Shown: piece by piece, positions 1 through 6,619 of the stretch | How positions within the stretch are numbered: position 1 is the stretch's first letter | How the letters are laid out: every line of letters begins with the position of its first letter | Source of the DNA: Clostridia bacterium | Lineage (GTDB): Bacteria; Bacillota; Clostridia; Oscillospirales; Acutalibacteraceae | Reading direction: 5' to 3' | Length of the DNA stretch: 23,530 nucleotides | Assembly (NCBI GenBank): GCA_017631745.1 | Contig: JAGBSR010000180.1 | Coordinates: 1 to 23,530 of the forward strand | Position numbers and translations under genes: made by a program | Notes under the pieces: model-generated | What the model was told of the DNA's origin: nothing | The model's database searches: none | The model's input: the letters and a program-made list of their open reading frames with translations, nothing else

Positions 1-60
1 ATCGAACTGATTATATCAGAAATTAACAGCAATATCAACACTCCCACGGCGGGATAAAAC

Positions 61-88
61 TAAAAGAGACGCGAGTTTTACCCGCGTC
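61..88 (-). terminator. Intrinsic terminator downstream of mfd
   Basis: Read on the minus strand, an 8-bp stem (one G-U pair; arms 81-88 and 68-75) closes a 5-nt loop and is followed by TTTTA. It lies about 195 nt past the mfd stop and is the first convincing terminator for that transcript. Confidence 0.65.
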
Positions 89-112
89 CCAACATTAATA
101 ATTCTTTTGTTG

Positions 113-264
113 CAGGGATATGCCCTTTTCCTCTTGTGGTTCCCTAAATTCATTACGGCACCATGGCCTATGAATTTTGACCACTGCGCCATCATCGCCT
201 CGCTTTATCCGCCACTGGTGGCACTTCGGCGACGATGCCCCGCAAGCTTTTGTAAAAGCTTGAC
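113..264. repeat. Palindrome-rich non-coding element downstream of mfd
   Basis: Several inverted repeats are packed together. AAATTCAT (146-153) pairs with ATGAATTT (170-177). CATCATCGCC (190-199) pairs with GGCGACGATG (228-237) apart from one mismatch, enclosing GCCAC/GTGGC (211-222). CAAGCTTTT (243-251) pairs with AAAAGCTTG (254-262). The overlapping plus-strand reading frame (107-367) runs into the mfd 3' end and has no convincing ribosome binding site, so I read this as a structured interspersed repeat or 3'-UTR element rather than a gene. Copies elsewhere in the genome are expected but cannot be tested here. Confidence 0.5.
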
Positions 265-282
265 CAAAACTTTACATCCTGT

Positions 283-3200
283 TTATTTTCCGCTTTTACT
301 CATAACCTCAATCATATCCTTCATTGCATCAACAGGGTTTCTGCCCTTAAGGCGGAAAACAATATAGGGCTGTGCACCTGCCGCTTTCACCATACCCTTA
401 CCCGACAAATTGCCTGCAATGGCAACTATCCTCTCAGGAGGCAGCTCGTTGAGATAAGCAATGATGCTATCCTTGTCCTGCTTGATTTCATATATGCCAA
501 GACCTGCCGCATAAGCTCTGAGCAACGCCACATCAATAAGGCCCTTGACAGACTTGGGCGGCTCACCGAAACGGTCGATAAACTCATCCATTACGTCCAT
601 AGCATCCTCGCCCGTTTCAATTTCGGCAATACGCTTATACATAAAGATTCTGTTCTTCACCGAATCAATATAGTCCTCGGGTATGTGAGCATCAACACTG
701 ATGTCGATAACACACTCACGCTTTTCTTTTACCTCTTCGCCGGTCTTTTCTTCTTCAATAGCCTCGCCCAAAAGCTGAAGATACATATCATAGCCAACGG
801 CTTCCATATGTCCGTGCTGCTGTGAGCCGAGAATATTGCCTGCACCTCTTATTTCAAGGTCGCGCTGTGCAATTCTGAAACCTGCACCGAATTCCGTGAA
901 TTCTCTTACGGCGGCGAGTCGTCGCTGAGCAATCTCAGGCAGAGCCTTTCTGTCGTTATAGGTAAAATATGCAAAGGCTCGTCTCTGACTTCTGCCCACT
1001 CGGCCTCTTATCTGATGAAGCTGAGCAAGCCCGAGTCTGTCAGCATCTTCTATTATAAGGGTATTGGCATTTGGTACATCGACACCCGTTTCGATAATAG
1101 TGGTGCACACGAGAATATCAATCTCGTTTTCCAGGAGCTGACGCCAAACCTCGCTGAGCTCTTCCTCGCTCATTTTGCCGTGACCTATGCCGATACGTGC
1201 ATCAGGGAGAAATTCTTTTATCTTTCTTGCCGTAGCTTCGATAGTGTCCACTCTGTTGTGAAGGTAATAAACCTGACCGCCTCGTCTGAGCTCTCTGTCC
1301 ATCGCCTCGCTTAGCACAGCCATATCGTGACCGATAACATAGGTCTGCACGGGATGCCTGCCCACGGGAGGAATCTCAAGCACTGACATATCTCTTATGC
1401 CTGCCATAGCCATATTAAGAGTACGCGGGATAGGTGTAGCTGAAAGAGTAAGAACATCCACCAATGGGAATTTCTCTTTGAGCTTTTCTTTCTGAGCCAC
1501 ACCGAAGCGTTGTTCTTCATCAACGATAAGCAGACCCAAGTCTTTGAACTCCACACTCTTAGCAATCAGTGAATGGGTACCGACGATAATATCGATACTA
1601 CCTCGCTTAAGACGTTTTTTGATGTTGGTGCGCTGAGTCTGAGTGCGGAAGCGCGATATCATTTCTATTTCAACCGGGAATCCGTCGAAGCGCTTTTTGA
1701 TAGTCTGATAATGCTGAAAAGCGAGAATAGTTGTTGGTACCAAGACGGCGCACTGCTTGCCGTCGGCTATGCACTTGAATGCAGCTCTGAGTGCCACCTC
1801 AGTTTTACCGAAGCCAACATCACCGCAAAGAAGTCTGTCCATAGGCGACGGTCTTTCCATATCCCGCTTGATTTCGTTCACCGCTTCAAGCTGGTCGTCA
1901 GTTTCTTCAAATTCAAATCTGCGTTCAAAGTCATTCTGCATATCCATATCGCAGGAGAATGAATAACCCGGTGAATTTATACGTGTGCTGTAAATTTTAG
2001 TCAGCTCCGCAGCCATATCCTTGACCGCCGCCTTAACTCGCTTCTGAGTCTTTTTCCATTCATCGGTGCCAAGCTTGTTGAGCTTGATAGCCTTATCGGT
2101 ATCCTTGGGTGAGATATATTTTGAAATAAGGTCAAGCTGAGTTACAGGCAGATAAAGAACATCAGAGCCCCGATAATTGAGCTTGATGAAGTCTTTGATG
2201 GTACCGCCCATTTTCATAGTCTTGATGCCGTCAAAAACACCGATACCGTAAACTGCATGGACAATATAGTCGCCCTTGGATATTTCTTCAAGAGAGGTTA
2301 TACCCTTGCCTCGTTTGTATTTTGCTTTCTGCGGTTTTGACTGCGGTGAGGTATTGCCTCTGCCATAAGTGAAAAGAGTAAACTGCAGATTGTTATATTC
2401 AAAACCCGATGTGAGACAGCCAGCCAATACCGACACACTCGCCTTCGGAAATTCGGCAGGTACCACAGGGAAATAATGAGCCTTAAGCCCTTCTGTTTCA
2501 AGGTCATAAGCAAGCTCTTTTGCGCTTTTTTCCGTACCTGCAAATACCACGGCAGCGTACCCGCGCTTAATTGCAGGCTGAAGGTCTTCTAAAAGATAAG
2601 ACAAGGTACCGTCCCATCGTGAATTCTGACCTGCTGTGATACTGACAAGCTCTTTGATGGGTACATCGAAGGAGCCACGGGTCAGATTGTCGGTGAAAAT
2701 CGCACCGTGCTTTTCATATTTTGAAAGAAGCTCTGTCCAGGTAAGAGCATAGGTATCTATACCCTTGGTAAGGATGCCCTCTTCAAACATTGTGCGGATA
2801 TCCTCAGACAAAAGCTGATATGATGAGGTGTGCTTCTGTTTTACATTTGAGCTCTCGCAGACAAATACAAGCGAATCACCTGCATAGTCAAAAACAGTAT
2901 GGAGCTCATCATAGGCCAAAGACAGATATCTGTCCGTAGCCGAGAGATGTACAAAGTGCGACAGCTTATCTATATCTTCGTTGATTGATGCTTTGACTTT
3001 AACGGAGCCCTTGCCTTTAACTGTGGTGATAAACTCCTCGAGCTTTGCCTTCATTGCTTCGGGAGAATCAAATAAAATTTCGCAGGCAGGTGTGATGCTC
3101 ACCTTGTCAAGCACCTGAGTACGTCTTTGATTTTCTATATCAAAAAGGGAAATCGAATCAACTGTGTCACCCCAGAATTCAATTCTCACAGGCTGAGTGT

Positions 3201-3756
3201 ATGAGGGCGGGAATATATCCAGAATGCCACCGCGCACAGAAAACTGACCAATACCGTCAACAGTGTCGCTTCTGACATAGCCTGCACACAAAAGAGTGCG
3301 GATAATCTTATTCTGAGGATAATCCTCTGCGCTTTCAATATTGAGAGTACGCGCTGAAAGCTCTTTCATAGGAAGTGTCAGCTGCATAGCTGCCTCAACA
3401 GAGCAGAGAATATATTTATAGTCACCTGCAAGCATTTTTGACAGCACGCCGATACGGCGCTGCTCAAACTCACGGGACTGAGTATCCATAGGGCGGAAAT
3501 TGAAATCTCTTGCAGGGTAAACATAGGCTCCACCGGAGAAAACGTTAAGGTCGTCGCACATCTTTACGGCGCTGCCCTCGTCAGGGCATATAATAAGGCA
3601 TTTTTTGTCTGTATCCTCGCAAAGGGAGCTTATATAGTGAGCCTTATGCACGGGAGTCAGACCGATAACACCCATAGGCAGTCTACCGCAGGTAACAGCA
3701 TTCTTTATGCTTTCATATTCAATATTGCCTTTCAGAATGTTACTGAAGCCCGACAT
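283..3756 (-). CDS. mfd: Transcription-repair coupling factor Mfd
   Basis: Mfd is an ATP-dependent DNA translocase that removes RNA polymerase stalled at lesions and recruits UvrA for nucleotide excision repair in the cytoplasm. The 1157-residue product is close to the usual family length. Visible features are an N-terminal UvrB-homology region (GQFSVRGGILDIFP near residue 170), the CarD-like RNA-polymerase-interacting domain (about 487-560, containing GDYIVHAVYGIGVFDG), Walker A GDVGFGKT (645-652), the DEEQ box (746-749), the LSATPIPRTL motif (about 771) and a C-terminal TRCF domain. The start is supported by AAAGGTG seven bases upstream of ATG. No key residue appears missing. It stands alone here, without the often adjacent pth gene. 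Confidence 0.97.
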   Translation of the reverse strand: MSGFSNILKGNIEYESIKNAVTCGRLPMGVIGLTPVHKAHYISSLCEDTDKKCLIICPDEGSAVKMCDDLNVFSGGAYVYPARDFNFRPMDTQSREFEQRRIGVLSKMLAGDYKYILCSVEAAMQLTLPMKELSARTLNIESAEDYPQNKIIRTLLCAGYVRSDTVDGIGQFSVRGGILDIFPPSYTQPVRIEFWGDTVDSISLFDIENQRRTQVLDKVSITPACEILFDSPEAMKAKLEEFITTVKGKGSVKVKASINEDIDKLSHFVHLSATDRYLSLAYDELHTVFDYAGDSLVFVCESSNVKQKHTSSYQLLSEDIRTMFEEGILTKGIDTYALTWTELLSKYEKHGAIFTDNLTRGSFDVPIKELVSITAGQNSRWDGTLSYLLEDLQPAIKRGYAAVVFAGTEKSAKELAYDLETEGLKAHYFPVVPAEFPKASVSVLAGCLTSGFEYNNLQFTLFTYGRGNTSPQSKPQKAKYKRGKGITSLEEISKGDYIVHAVYGIGVFDGIKTMKMGGTIKDFIKLNYRGSDVLYLPVTQLDLISKYISPKDTDKAIKLNKLGTDEWKKTQKRVKAAVKDMAAELTKIYSTRINSPGYSFSCDMDMQNDFERRFEFEETDDQLEAVNEIKRDMERPSPMDRLLCGDVGFGKTEVALRAAFKCIADGKQCAVLVPTTILAFQHYQTIKKRFDGFPVEIEMISRFRTQTQRTNIKKRLKRGSIDIIVGTHSLIAKSVEFKDLGLLIVDEEQRFGVAQKEKLKEKFPLVDVLTLSATPIPRTLNMAMAGIRDMSVLEIPPVGRHPVQTYVIGHDMAVLSEAMDRELRRGGQVYYLHNRVDTIEATARKIKEFLPDARIGIGHGKMSEEELSEVWRQLLENEIDILVCTTIIETGVDVPNANTLIIEDADRLGLAQLHQIRGRVGRSQRRAFAYFTYNDRKALPEIAQRRLAAVREFTEFGAGFRIAQRDLEIRGAGNILGSQQHGHMEAVGYDMYLQLLGEAIEEEKTGEEVKEKRECVIDISVDAHIPEDYIDSVKNRIFMYKRIAEIETGEDAMDVMDEFIDRFGEPPKSVKGLIDVALLRAYAAGLGIYEIKQDKDSIIAYLNELPPERIVAIAGNLSGKGMVKAAGAQPYIVFRLKGRNPVDAMKDMIEVMSKSGK

Positions 3757-3796
3757 GTACTCACACCTTTCTTAATCAATAACTGTAATTTAATTT

Positions 3797-3825
3797 ATTA
3801 TATTACAAAATTCAGGCGAAATAAA
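3797..3825 (-). promoter_or_regulatory. Possible mfd promoter
   Basis: The minus strand has a perfect -10 TATAAT (3797-3802) about 40 nt before the mfd start. The hexamer 17 bp upstream (TTTATT, 3820-3825) is a poor -35, so this is a weak-to-moderate promoter candidate. Confidence 0.4.
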
Positions 3826-3843
3826 TAGCTTTATGAAAAAAAC

Positions 3844-3871
3844 ACAAAAAAGAAGCCACCCTAAGGTGGCT
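3844..3871 (-). terminator. Terminator of amphipathic peptide gene 1
   Basis: On the minus strand AGCCACC (3865-3871) and GGTGGCT (3854-3860) form a 7-bp stem with a 4-nt loop, followed by TCTTTTTT. It ends the first peptide cassette and separates it from mfd. Confidence 0.85.
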
Positions 3872-3875
3872 CCTA

Positions 3876-3898
3876 TTTTAAAATTTCAAATTTTAAAA
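3876..3898. repeat. 23-nt AT palindrome, copy 1
   Basis: Each 11-nt arm is TTTTAAAATTT or its complement, around a single central base. It lies between the stop codon of peptide 1 and its terminator. An identical copy occupies the same place in the second cassette (4180-4202). Confidence 0.85.
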
Positions 3899-3912
3899 CA
3901 GTTTACTGAGAA

Positions 3913-4008
3913 TTAGCCTTCGATGATCTCTGAGATGATAGCGAAGAGCTTATCGAAGAAAGCAACGATAGCTGCCCAGTTGTCTTTGATCCAAGCTGCG
4001 ATATCCAT
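3913..4008 (-). CDS. Small amphipathic peptide 1 (31 aa)
   Basis: This is a 31-residue open frame with no recognised family. It starts MDIAAWIKDNW, contains VAFFDKLFAIISEIIEG, and is predicted to form one amphipathic helix with W, I, V, F and L on one face. Net charge is about -3. There is no signal peptide, leader or double-glycine site. Coding is supported by AAAGGAGG nine bases before ATG, a consensus sigma-A promoter, its own terminator and a paralogous cassette next door. It resembles phenol-soluble modulins or leaderless bacteriocins in size and amphipathicity only; most leaderless bacteriocins are cationic. Function is unknown; a membrane-active or membrane-associated peptide is the simplest inference. 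Confidence 0.82.
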   Translation of the reverse strand: MDIAAWIKDNWAAIVAFFDKLFAIISEIIEG

Positions 4009-4065
4009 TATTGAGTTCCTCCTTTTAAAATTAACTTTCAGGGTACACCCCATTAGTTTAAGTTT

Positions 4066-4094
4066 ATTATATATCCTAATTTAAATAATGTCAA
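4066..4094 (-). promoter_or_regulatory. Consensus sigma-A promoter of peptide 1
   Basis: On the minus strand, TTGACA (4089-4094) and TATAAT (4066-4071) are separated by exactly 17 bp. Both hexamers are perfect, and the start codon lies about 60 nt downstream. Confidence 0.9.
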
Positions 4095-4149
4095 TATATA
4101 ATTCAAAAAAAATTCATTATTTGCCAATCTGCTTTTTTTCTCGCAAAGT

Positions 4150-4173
4150 AAAAAGCCACCCGAACCGGGTGGC
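4150..4173 (-). terminator. Terminator of amphipathic peptide gene 2
   Basis: An 8-bp stem GCCACCCG/CGGGTGGC (4155-4162 with 4166-4173) with a 3-nt loop is followed on the minus strand by TTTTTAC. It is the counterpart of the terminator at 3844-3871. Confidence 0.85.
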
Positions 4174-4179
4174 CTCTTA

Positions 4180-4202
4180 TTTTAAAATTTCAAATTTTAA
4201 AA
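4180..4202. repeat. 23-nt AT palindrome, copy 2
   Basis: Identical in sequence to 3876-3898 and in the same place, between the stop codon of peptide 2 and its terminator. Conservation in a non-coding 3' region suggests a role in mRNA stability or end processing, or very recent duplication. Confidence 0.85.
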
Positions 4203-4214
4203 CAGGAAACTGAA

Positions 4215-4319
4215 TTATGCTTCTTTGTTTGCGTTGAGGATGTATTCCTTGATAGCAGCGTAGATTTTGTCTACGAGAGCAACGATTTCGTCCCAGTACT
4301 TTGCGAGGAATTCTGCCAT
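4215..4319 (-). CDS. Small amphipathic peptide 2 (34 aa)
   Basis: Paralogue of peptide 1 in the neighbouring tandem cassette. The 34-residue product begins MAEFLAKYWDEIVALVDKIY and continues as a helix ending NANKEA, net charge about -2. The pattern W-x2-IVA-x2-DK-(L/I)-(F/Y)-A-x-I aligns with peptide 1. There is no signal peptide or leader. The start is set by AAAAGGAGG nine bases before ATG. A perfect TTGACA-17-TATAAT promoter and a dedicated terminator imply a monocistronic, abundant transcript. Function is unknown. Two related peptides expressed side by side could work as a pair, as in two-component peptide systems; that is inference only. Confidence 0.82.
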   Translation of the reverse strand: MAEFLAKYWDEIVALVDKIYAAIKEYILNANKEA

Positions 4320-4371
4320 TGTTTTCTGCCTCCTTTTAAAATTAGCCAGATTACTATCTTAGCTTGGCTTT

Positions 4372-4400
4372 ATTATATATCGTTTTTTATTGTTTGTCAA
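4372..4400 (-). promoter_or_regulatory. Consensus sigma-A promoter of peptide 2
   Basis: On the minus strand TTGACA (4395-4400) is followed after 17 bp by TATAAT (4372-4377), a perfect match to the housekeeping consensus. Confidence 0.92.
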
Positions 4401-4432
4401 TATTTATTTTACAAAAAATTCATTATTTGCAC

Positions 4433-4735
4433 CATTGACCTCCGAGCTTAACTATTAAGAAAAATTAAAACCTTGCATTTTTCTGCTTTTCCGTGCAAAT
4501 AAACTGCACATTTTGCCTTTGTCGGAGGTATTAGTAGGAGGAGCAATTATGAGTGCAAAGCCAATACGCTGTAACGCCGCTTTTGTCAGAGGTGCTGCAT
4601 TAGACGGGGGCTCCGGAAAGCACCAACCTTTCGTCAGCATCACAGCCTCACTGTTTCAGCATATAAACTGTCCCTCCTGCACTCACCTTCGGTTAAGCAA
4701 CAGCCGAAAAATAAACTTAAGAAAGGAGACTCGCT
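4433..4735 (+). other. Leader region of the phage head module, doubtful small ORF at 4550
   Basis: This 300-base stretch precedes the small terminase gene. An ATG at 4550 sits six bases behind AGGAGGAG and opens a frame starting MSAKPIRCNAAF, but that frame runs about 100 nt into the small terminase gene and matches no family I recognise. The opposite strand also has an unsupported frame (4455-4643). I see no convincing promoter for the phage genes. The last bases before the terminase ribosome binding site closely match the sequence just before the portal gene. The region could hold a decayed gene, a small regulatory peptide or an inserted repeat. Confidence 0.35.
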
Positions 4736-5212
4736 ATGAAAGAGCTCACATCAAAAGAAAAGCTTTTTTGTACCTACTATTCTCTCGGACGCTGTGCAAG
4801 AGAAGCCGCCGTAAAATCAGGATATATCTTCCCTGAAAAATCTGCCGCAAAGCTTCTGAAGAGACGGGATATTGCAGAAGAAATAGCGCATCTTGATAAG
4901 CAGCGAGAGGCCACACAAAAGGATATAGCCATTGGGTATCAGCGACTAGCTTTCGGCTGTATCAGCGATGCGGTGTGTCTTTTGTTCAGCGACGAAGTAT
5001 CCCGCGAGGAAATTGAAAAGATGGATCTTTTCAATATTTCGGAAATCAAGCGGAAAAAGGGCGGGGATATCGAGATAAAGTTTTTTGACAGACTCAAAGC
5101 CCTTGAAAAGCTTGCCGACCTTGGCAGTGTGCAAAAAGGCACCGAGGAAAGCACCCTTTTCTCTGCCATAGAAAAAGGTGCTAAAGCTCTGCGGGACAAC
5201 AGTTATGAGTAA
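4736..5212 (+). CDS. terS: Phage terminase small subunit
   Basis: A 158-residue protein with an N-terminal helix-turn-helix-like segment (LTSKEKLFCTYY ... AREAAVKSGY, about residues 3-30) typical of terminase_2-type small subunits, which recognise the packaging site and pass DNA to the large subunit. A charged central region (KREATQKDI... EIKRKKGGDIEIKFFDRLKAL) fits the oligomerisation part. Identity is strengthened by the large terminase gene, which overlaps its 3' end by 8 nt. The start is supported by AAAGGAG seven bases before ATG. Length is normal and there is no sign of decay. Confidence 0.85.
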   Translation: MKELTSKEKLFCTYYSLGRCAREAAVKSGYIFPEKSAAKLLKRRDIAEEIAHLDKQREATQKDIAIGYQRLAFGCISDAVCLLFSDEVSREEIEKMDLFNISEIKRKKGGDIEIKFFDRLKALEKLADLGSVQKGTEESTLFSAIEKGAKALRDNSYE

Positions 5213-6473
5213 AAACAATTACTGTGTGTTTTCTGAAAAACAGCTCACTGCTATGTCCTGGTGGCATCCGTCATCTCCCTTTTGCGGCTACGACGGCATT
5301 ATATGCGACGGTGCTGTGAGAAGCGGAAAGACAACCTGTATGTCCATATCCTTTGTTGCGTGGGCATTTTACAATTTTGATGACACTTCCTTTGCTGTTT
5401 GCGGCAAAACCGTAACATCACTCAAAAGAAACATAGTTTTTCCTTTGACAAATGCGTTGCGTGAGTTAGGTTTTGTATGCAATGAGAAGCTGTCGCAAAA
5501 TCTTATTGAAATAAGCTATAAGGGTAAAAAGAACAGGTTTTATCTTTTCGGCGGACGCGATGAGGGCTCAGCCGCTCTCATTCAGGGTATGACTCTCGGC
5601 GGTGTACTTCTTGACGAAGTTGCTCTTATGCCCCGCTCATTCTGTGAGCAGGCTCTCGCGAGATGCTCCCTGCCCGGCTCAAAATTCTGGTTTAACTGCA
5701 ACCCTGAAAATCCCATGCACTGGTTTTACGAAAACTGGATTAAAAAAGCCGAGGAGAAAAACTGTCTCTATCTTCACTTTCTTATGAAAGATAATCCCTC
5801 TCTTGGCAAAGACATCATAAGAAGATATGAAACCCTTTACAGCGGTGCTTTTTATGAAAGATTTGTTCTTGGCAAATGGGTAGCAACAGACGGGCTTGTT
5901 TATCCCGAGGTGTCTCAGGGTAAATATATTGAAGCTCCTCCCGTAAAAGACTTCGAAAGCTATTATGTTTCCTGCGACTACGGCACGGTCAACCCGACAT
6001 CTATGGGTCTCTGGGGGTTGCACAAGGGTGTCTGGTACCGCTTCGAAGAATTTTACTACAGCTCACGCCTTGAAGGCATGCAGCTCACTGATGAAGAATA
6101 TTACGAGCACCTTCTCTCCTTCACCGAGGGCAGAAAAATTACGGCGGTTATCATCGATCCCTCGGCCGCTTCCTTTATTCAGTGCATACGTCGACACGGC
6201 AAATTTGACGTGATACCTGCGAAAAACGATGTGACAGGCGGTATCAGAAAGGTCCACAGTGCTTTCAGGCAAGGAAAAATCCTTATCTCCCCTGTCTGCA
6301 AATCGGCAATCAAAGAATTTTCCCTTTACCGTTGGGATGAGGGCTCTGGTAAAGATACACCGAAAAAGGAAAACGACCACGCTATGGACGAAATCAGATA
6401 TTTCGTTCAGACAGTACTGTCACATCAGCCCTGCGAAAACGACTTTTTTGTCTTGTCCGCTACGAGACAGTAA
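5205..6473 (+). CDS. terL: Phage terminase large subunit
   Basis: This is the ATPase and nuclease that drives DNA into the prohead. The 422-residue product has a Walker A-type loop GAVRSGKT (36-43), a Walker B segment GVLLDE (133-138) and a C-terminal RNase H-like nuclease with acidic residues in SCDYG (D258), VIIDPS (D318) and DHAMDEIRYF (D395). This is the PBSX/Terminase_3-like arrangement. I chose the ATG at 5205, which overlaps the terS stop, over an in-frame upstream ATG at 5178 that lies inside terS. Both active sites look intact, so it should be functional if expressed. Confidence 0.93.
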   Translation: MSKNNYCVFSEKQLTAMSWWHPSSPFCGYDGIICDGAVRSGKTTCMSISFVAWAFYNFDDTSFAVCGKTVTSLKRNIVFPLTNALRELGFVCNEKLSQNLIEISYKGKKNRFYLFGGRDEGSAALIQGMTLGGVLLDEVALMPRSFCEQALARCSLPGSKFWFNCNPENPMHWFYENWIKKAEEKNCLYLHFLMKDNPSLGKDIIRRYETLYSGAFYERFVLGKWVATDGLVYPEVSQGKYIEAPPVKDFESYYVSCDYGTVNPTSMGLWGLHKGVWYRFEEFYYSSRLEGMQLTDEEYYEHLLSFTEGRKITAVIIDPSAASFIQCIRRHGKFDVIPAKNDVTGGIRKVHSAFRQGKILISPVCKSAIKEFSLYRWDEGSGKDTPKKENDHAMDEIRYFVQTVLSHQPCENDFFVLSATRQ

Positions 6474-6483
6474 GTCGGTATGC

Positions 6484-6580
6484 GAGGGGCGGCTCCATCA
6501 AATCGCCTTCCGGCGATTTGAGGCGACGTAGTCGCCGTGCCGAAGCCCGACGGGCTTCGGCTATGGAGCCGCCGCCCTCT
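6484..6580. repeat. GC-rich cloverleaf-like palindromic element between terL and portal
   Basis: An 11-bp outer stem (GGCGGCTCCAT, 6488-6498, with ATGGAGCCGCC, 6563-6573), extended by GAGG/CCCTC with a one-base bulge, encloses three perfect hairpins. They are CAAATCGCC/GGCGATTTG (6499-6507/6512-6520), GGCGAC/GTCGCC (6522-6527/6531-6536) and GCCGAAGCCC/GGGCTTCGGC (6539-6548/6552-6561). Almost every base is paired. It looks like a REP/MITE-type mobile palindrome that landed in an intergenic gap without disrupting either gene. Confidence 0.8.
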
Positions 6581-6619
6581 TGCACAACCCCCGAAAATAA
6601 ACTTAGAAAGGAGATTGTT

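Larger units (their letters stand above)
3840..4432 (-). repeat. Tandem duplication of the peptide cassette
   Basis: Units of roughly 3840-4126 and 4140-4432 share the same order: an upstream block (ATTCATTATTTGC), TTGACA, TATAAT, CTCCTTTTAAAATTA around the ribosome binding site (plus-strand reading), a small peptide gene, the 23-nt AT palindrome and a hairpin built on GCCACC/GGTGGC. The coding parts have diverged more than the flanking signals. Boundaries are approximate. Confidence 0.85.

Noticed and set aside
1015..2543. Several frames inside mfd on both strands (for example 1015-1314, 1573-1962, 2298-2543)
   Set aside because: They lie wholly within the conserved mfd coding sequence, have no ribosome binding sites and encode no recognisable protein.
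3913..4319. Toxin of a type I toxin-antitoxin system
   Set aside because: Type I toxins usually have one strongly hydrophobic membrane segment and an antisense RNA. These peptides are acidic amphipathic helices and I see no opposing promoter over them.
4455..4643. Minus-strand 62-codon frame before terS
   Set aside because: It overlaps a plus-strand frame, has no good SD or promoter, and no recognisable motif; treated as part of an uncertain leader region.
6518..6619. N-terminal extension of the portal protein from ATG 6518
   Set aside because: It would translate the cloverleaf element into an Arg/Ala-rich peptide and has no SD; TTG 6620 has AAAGGAG at good spacing.
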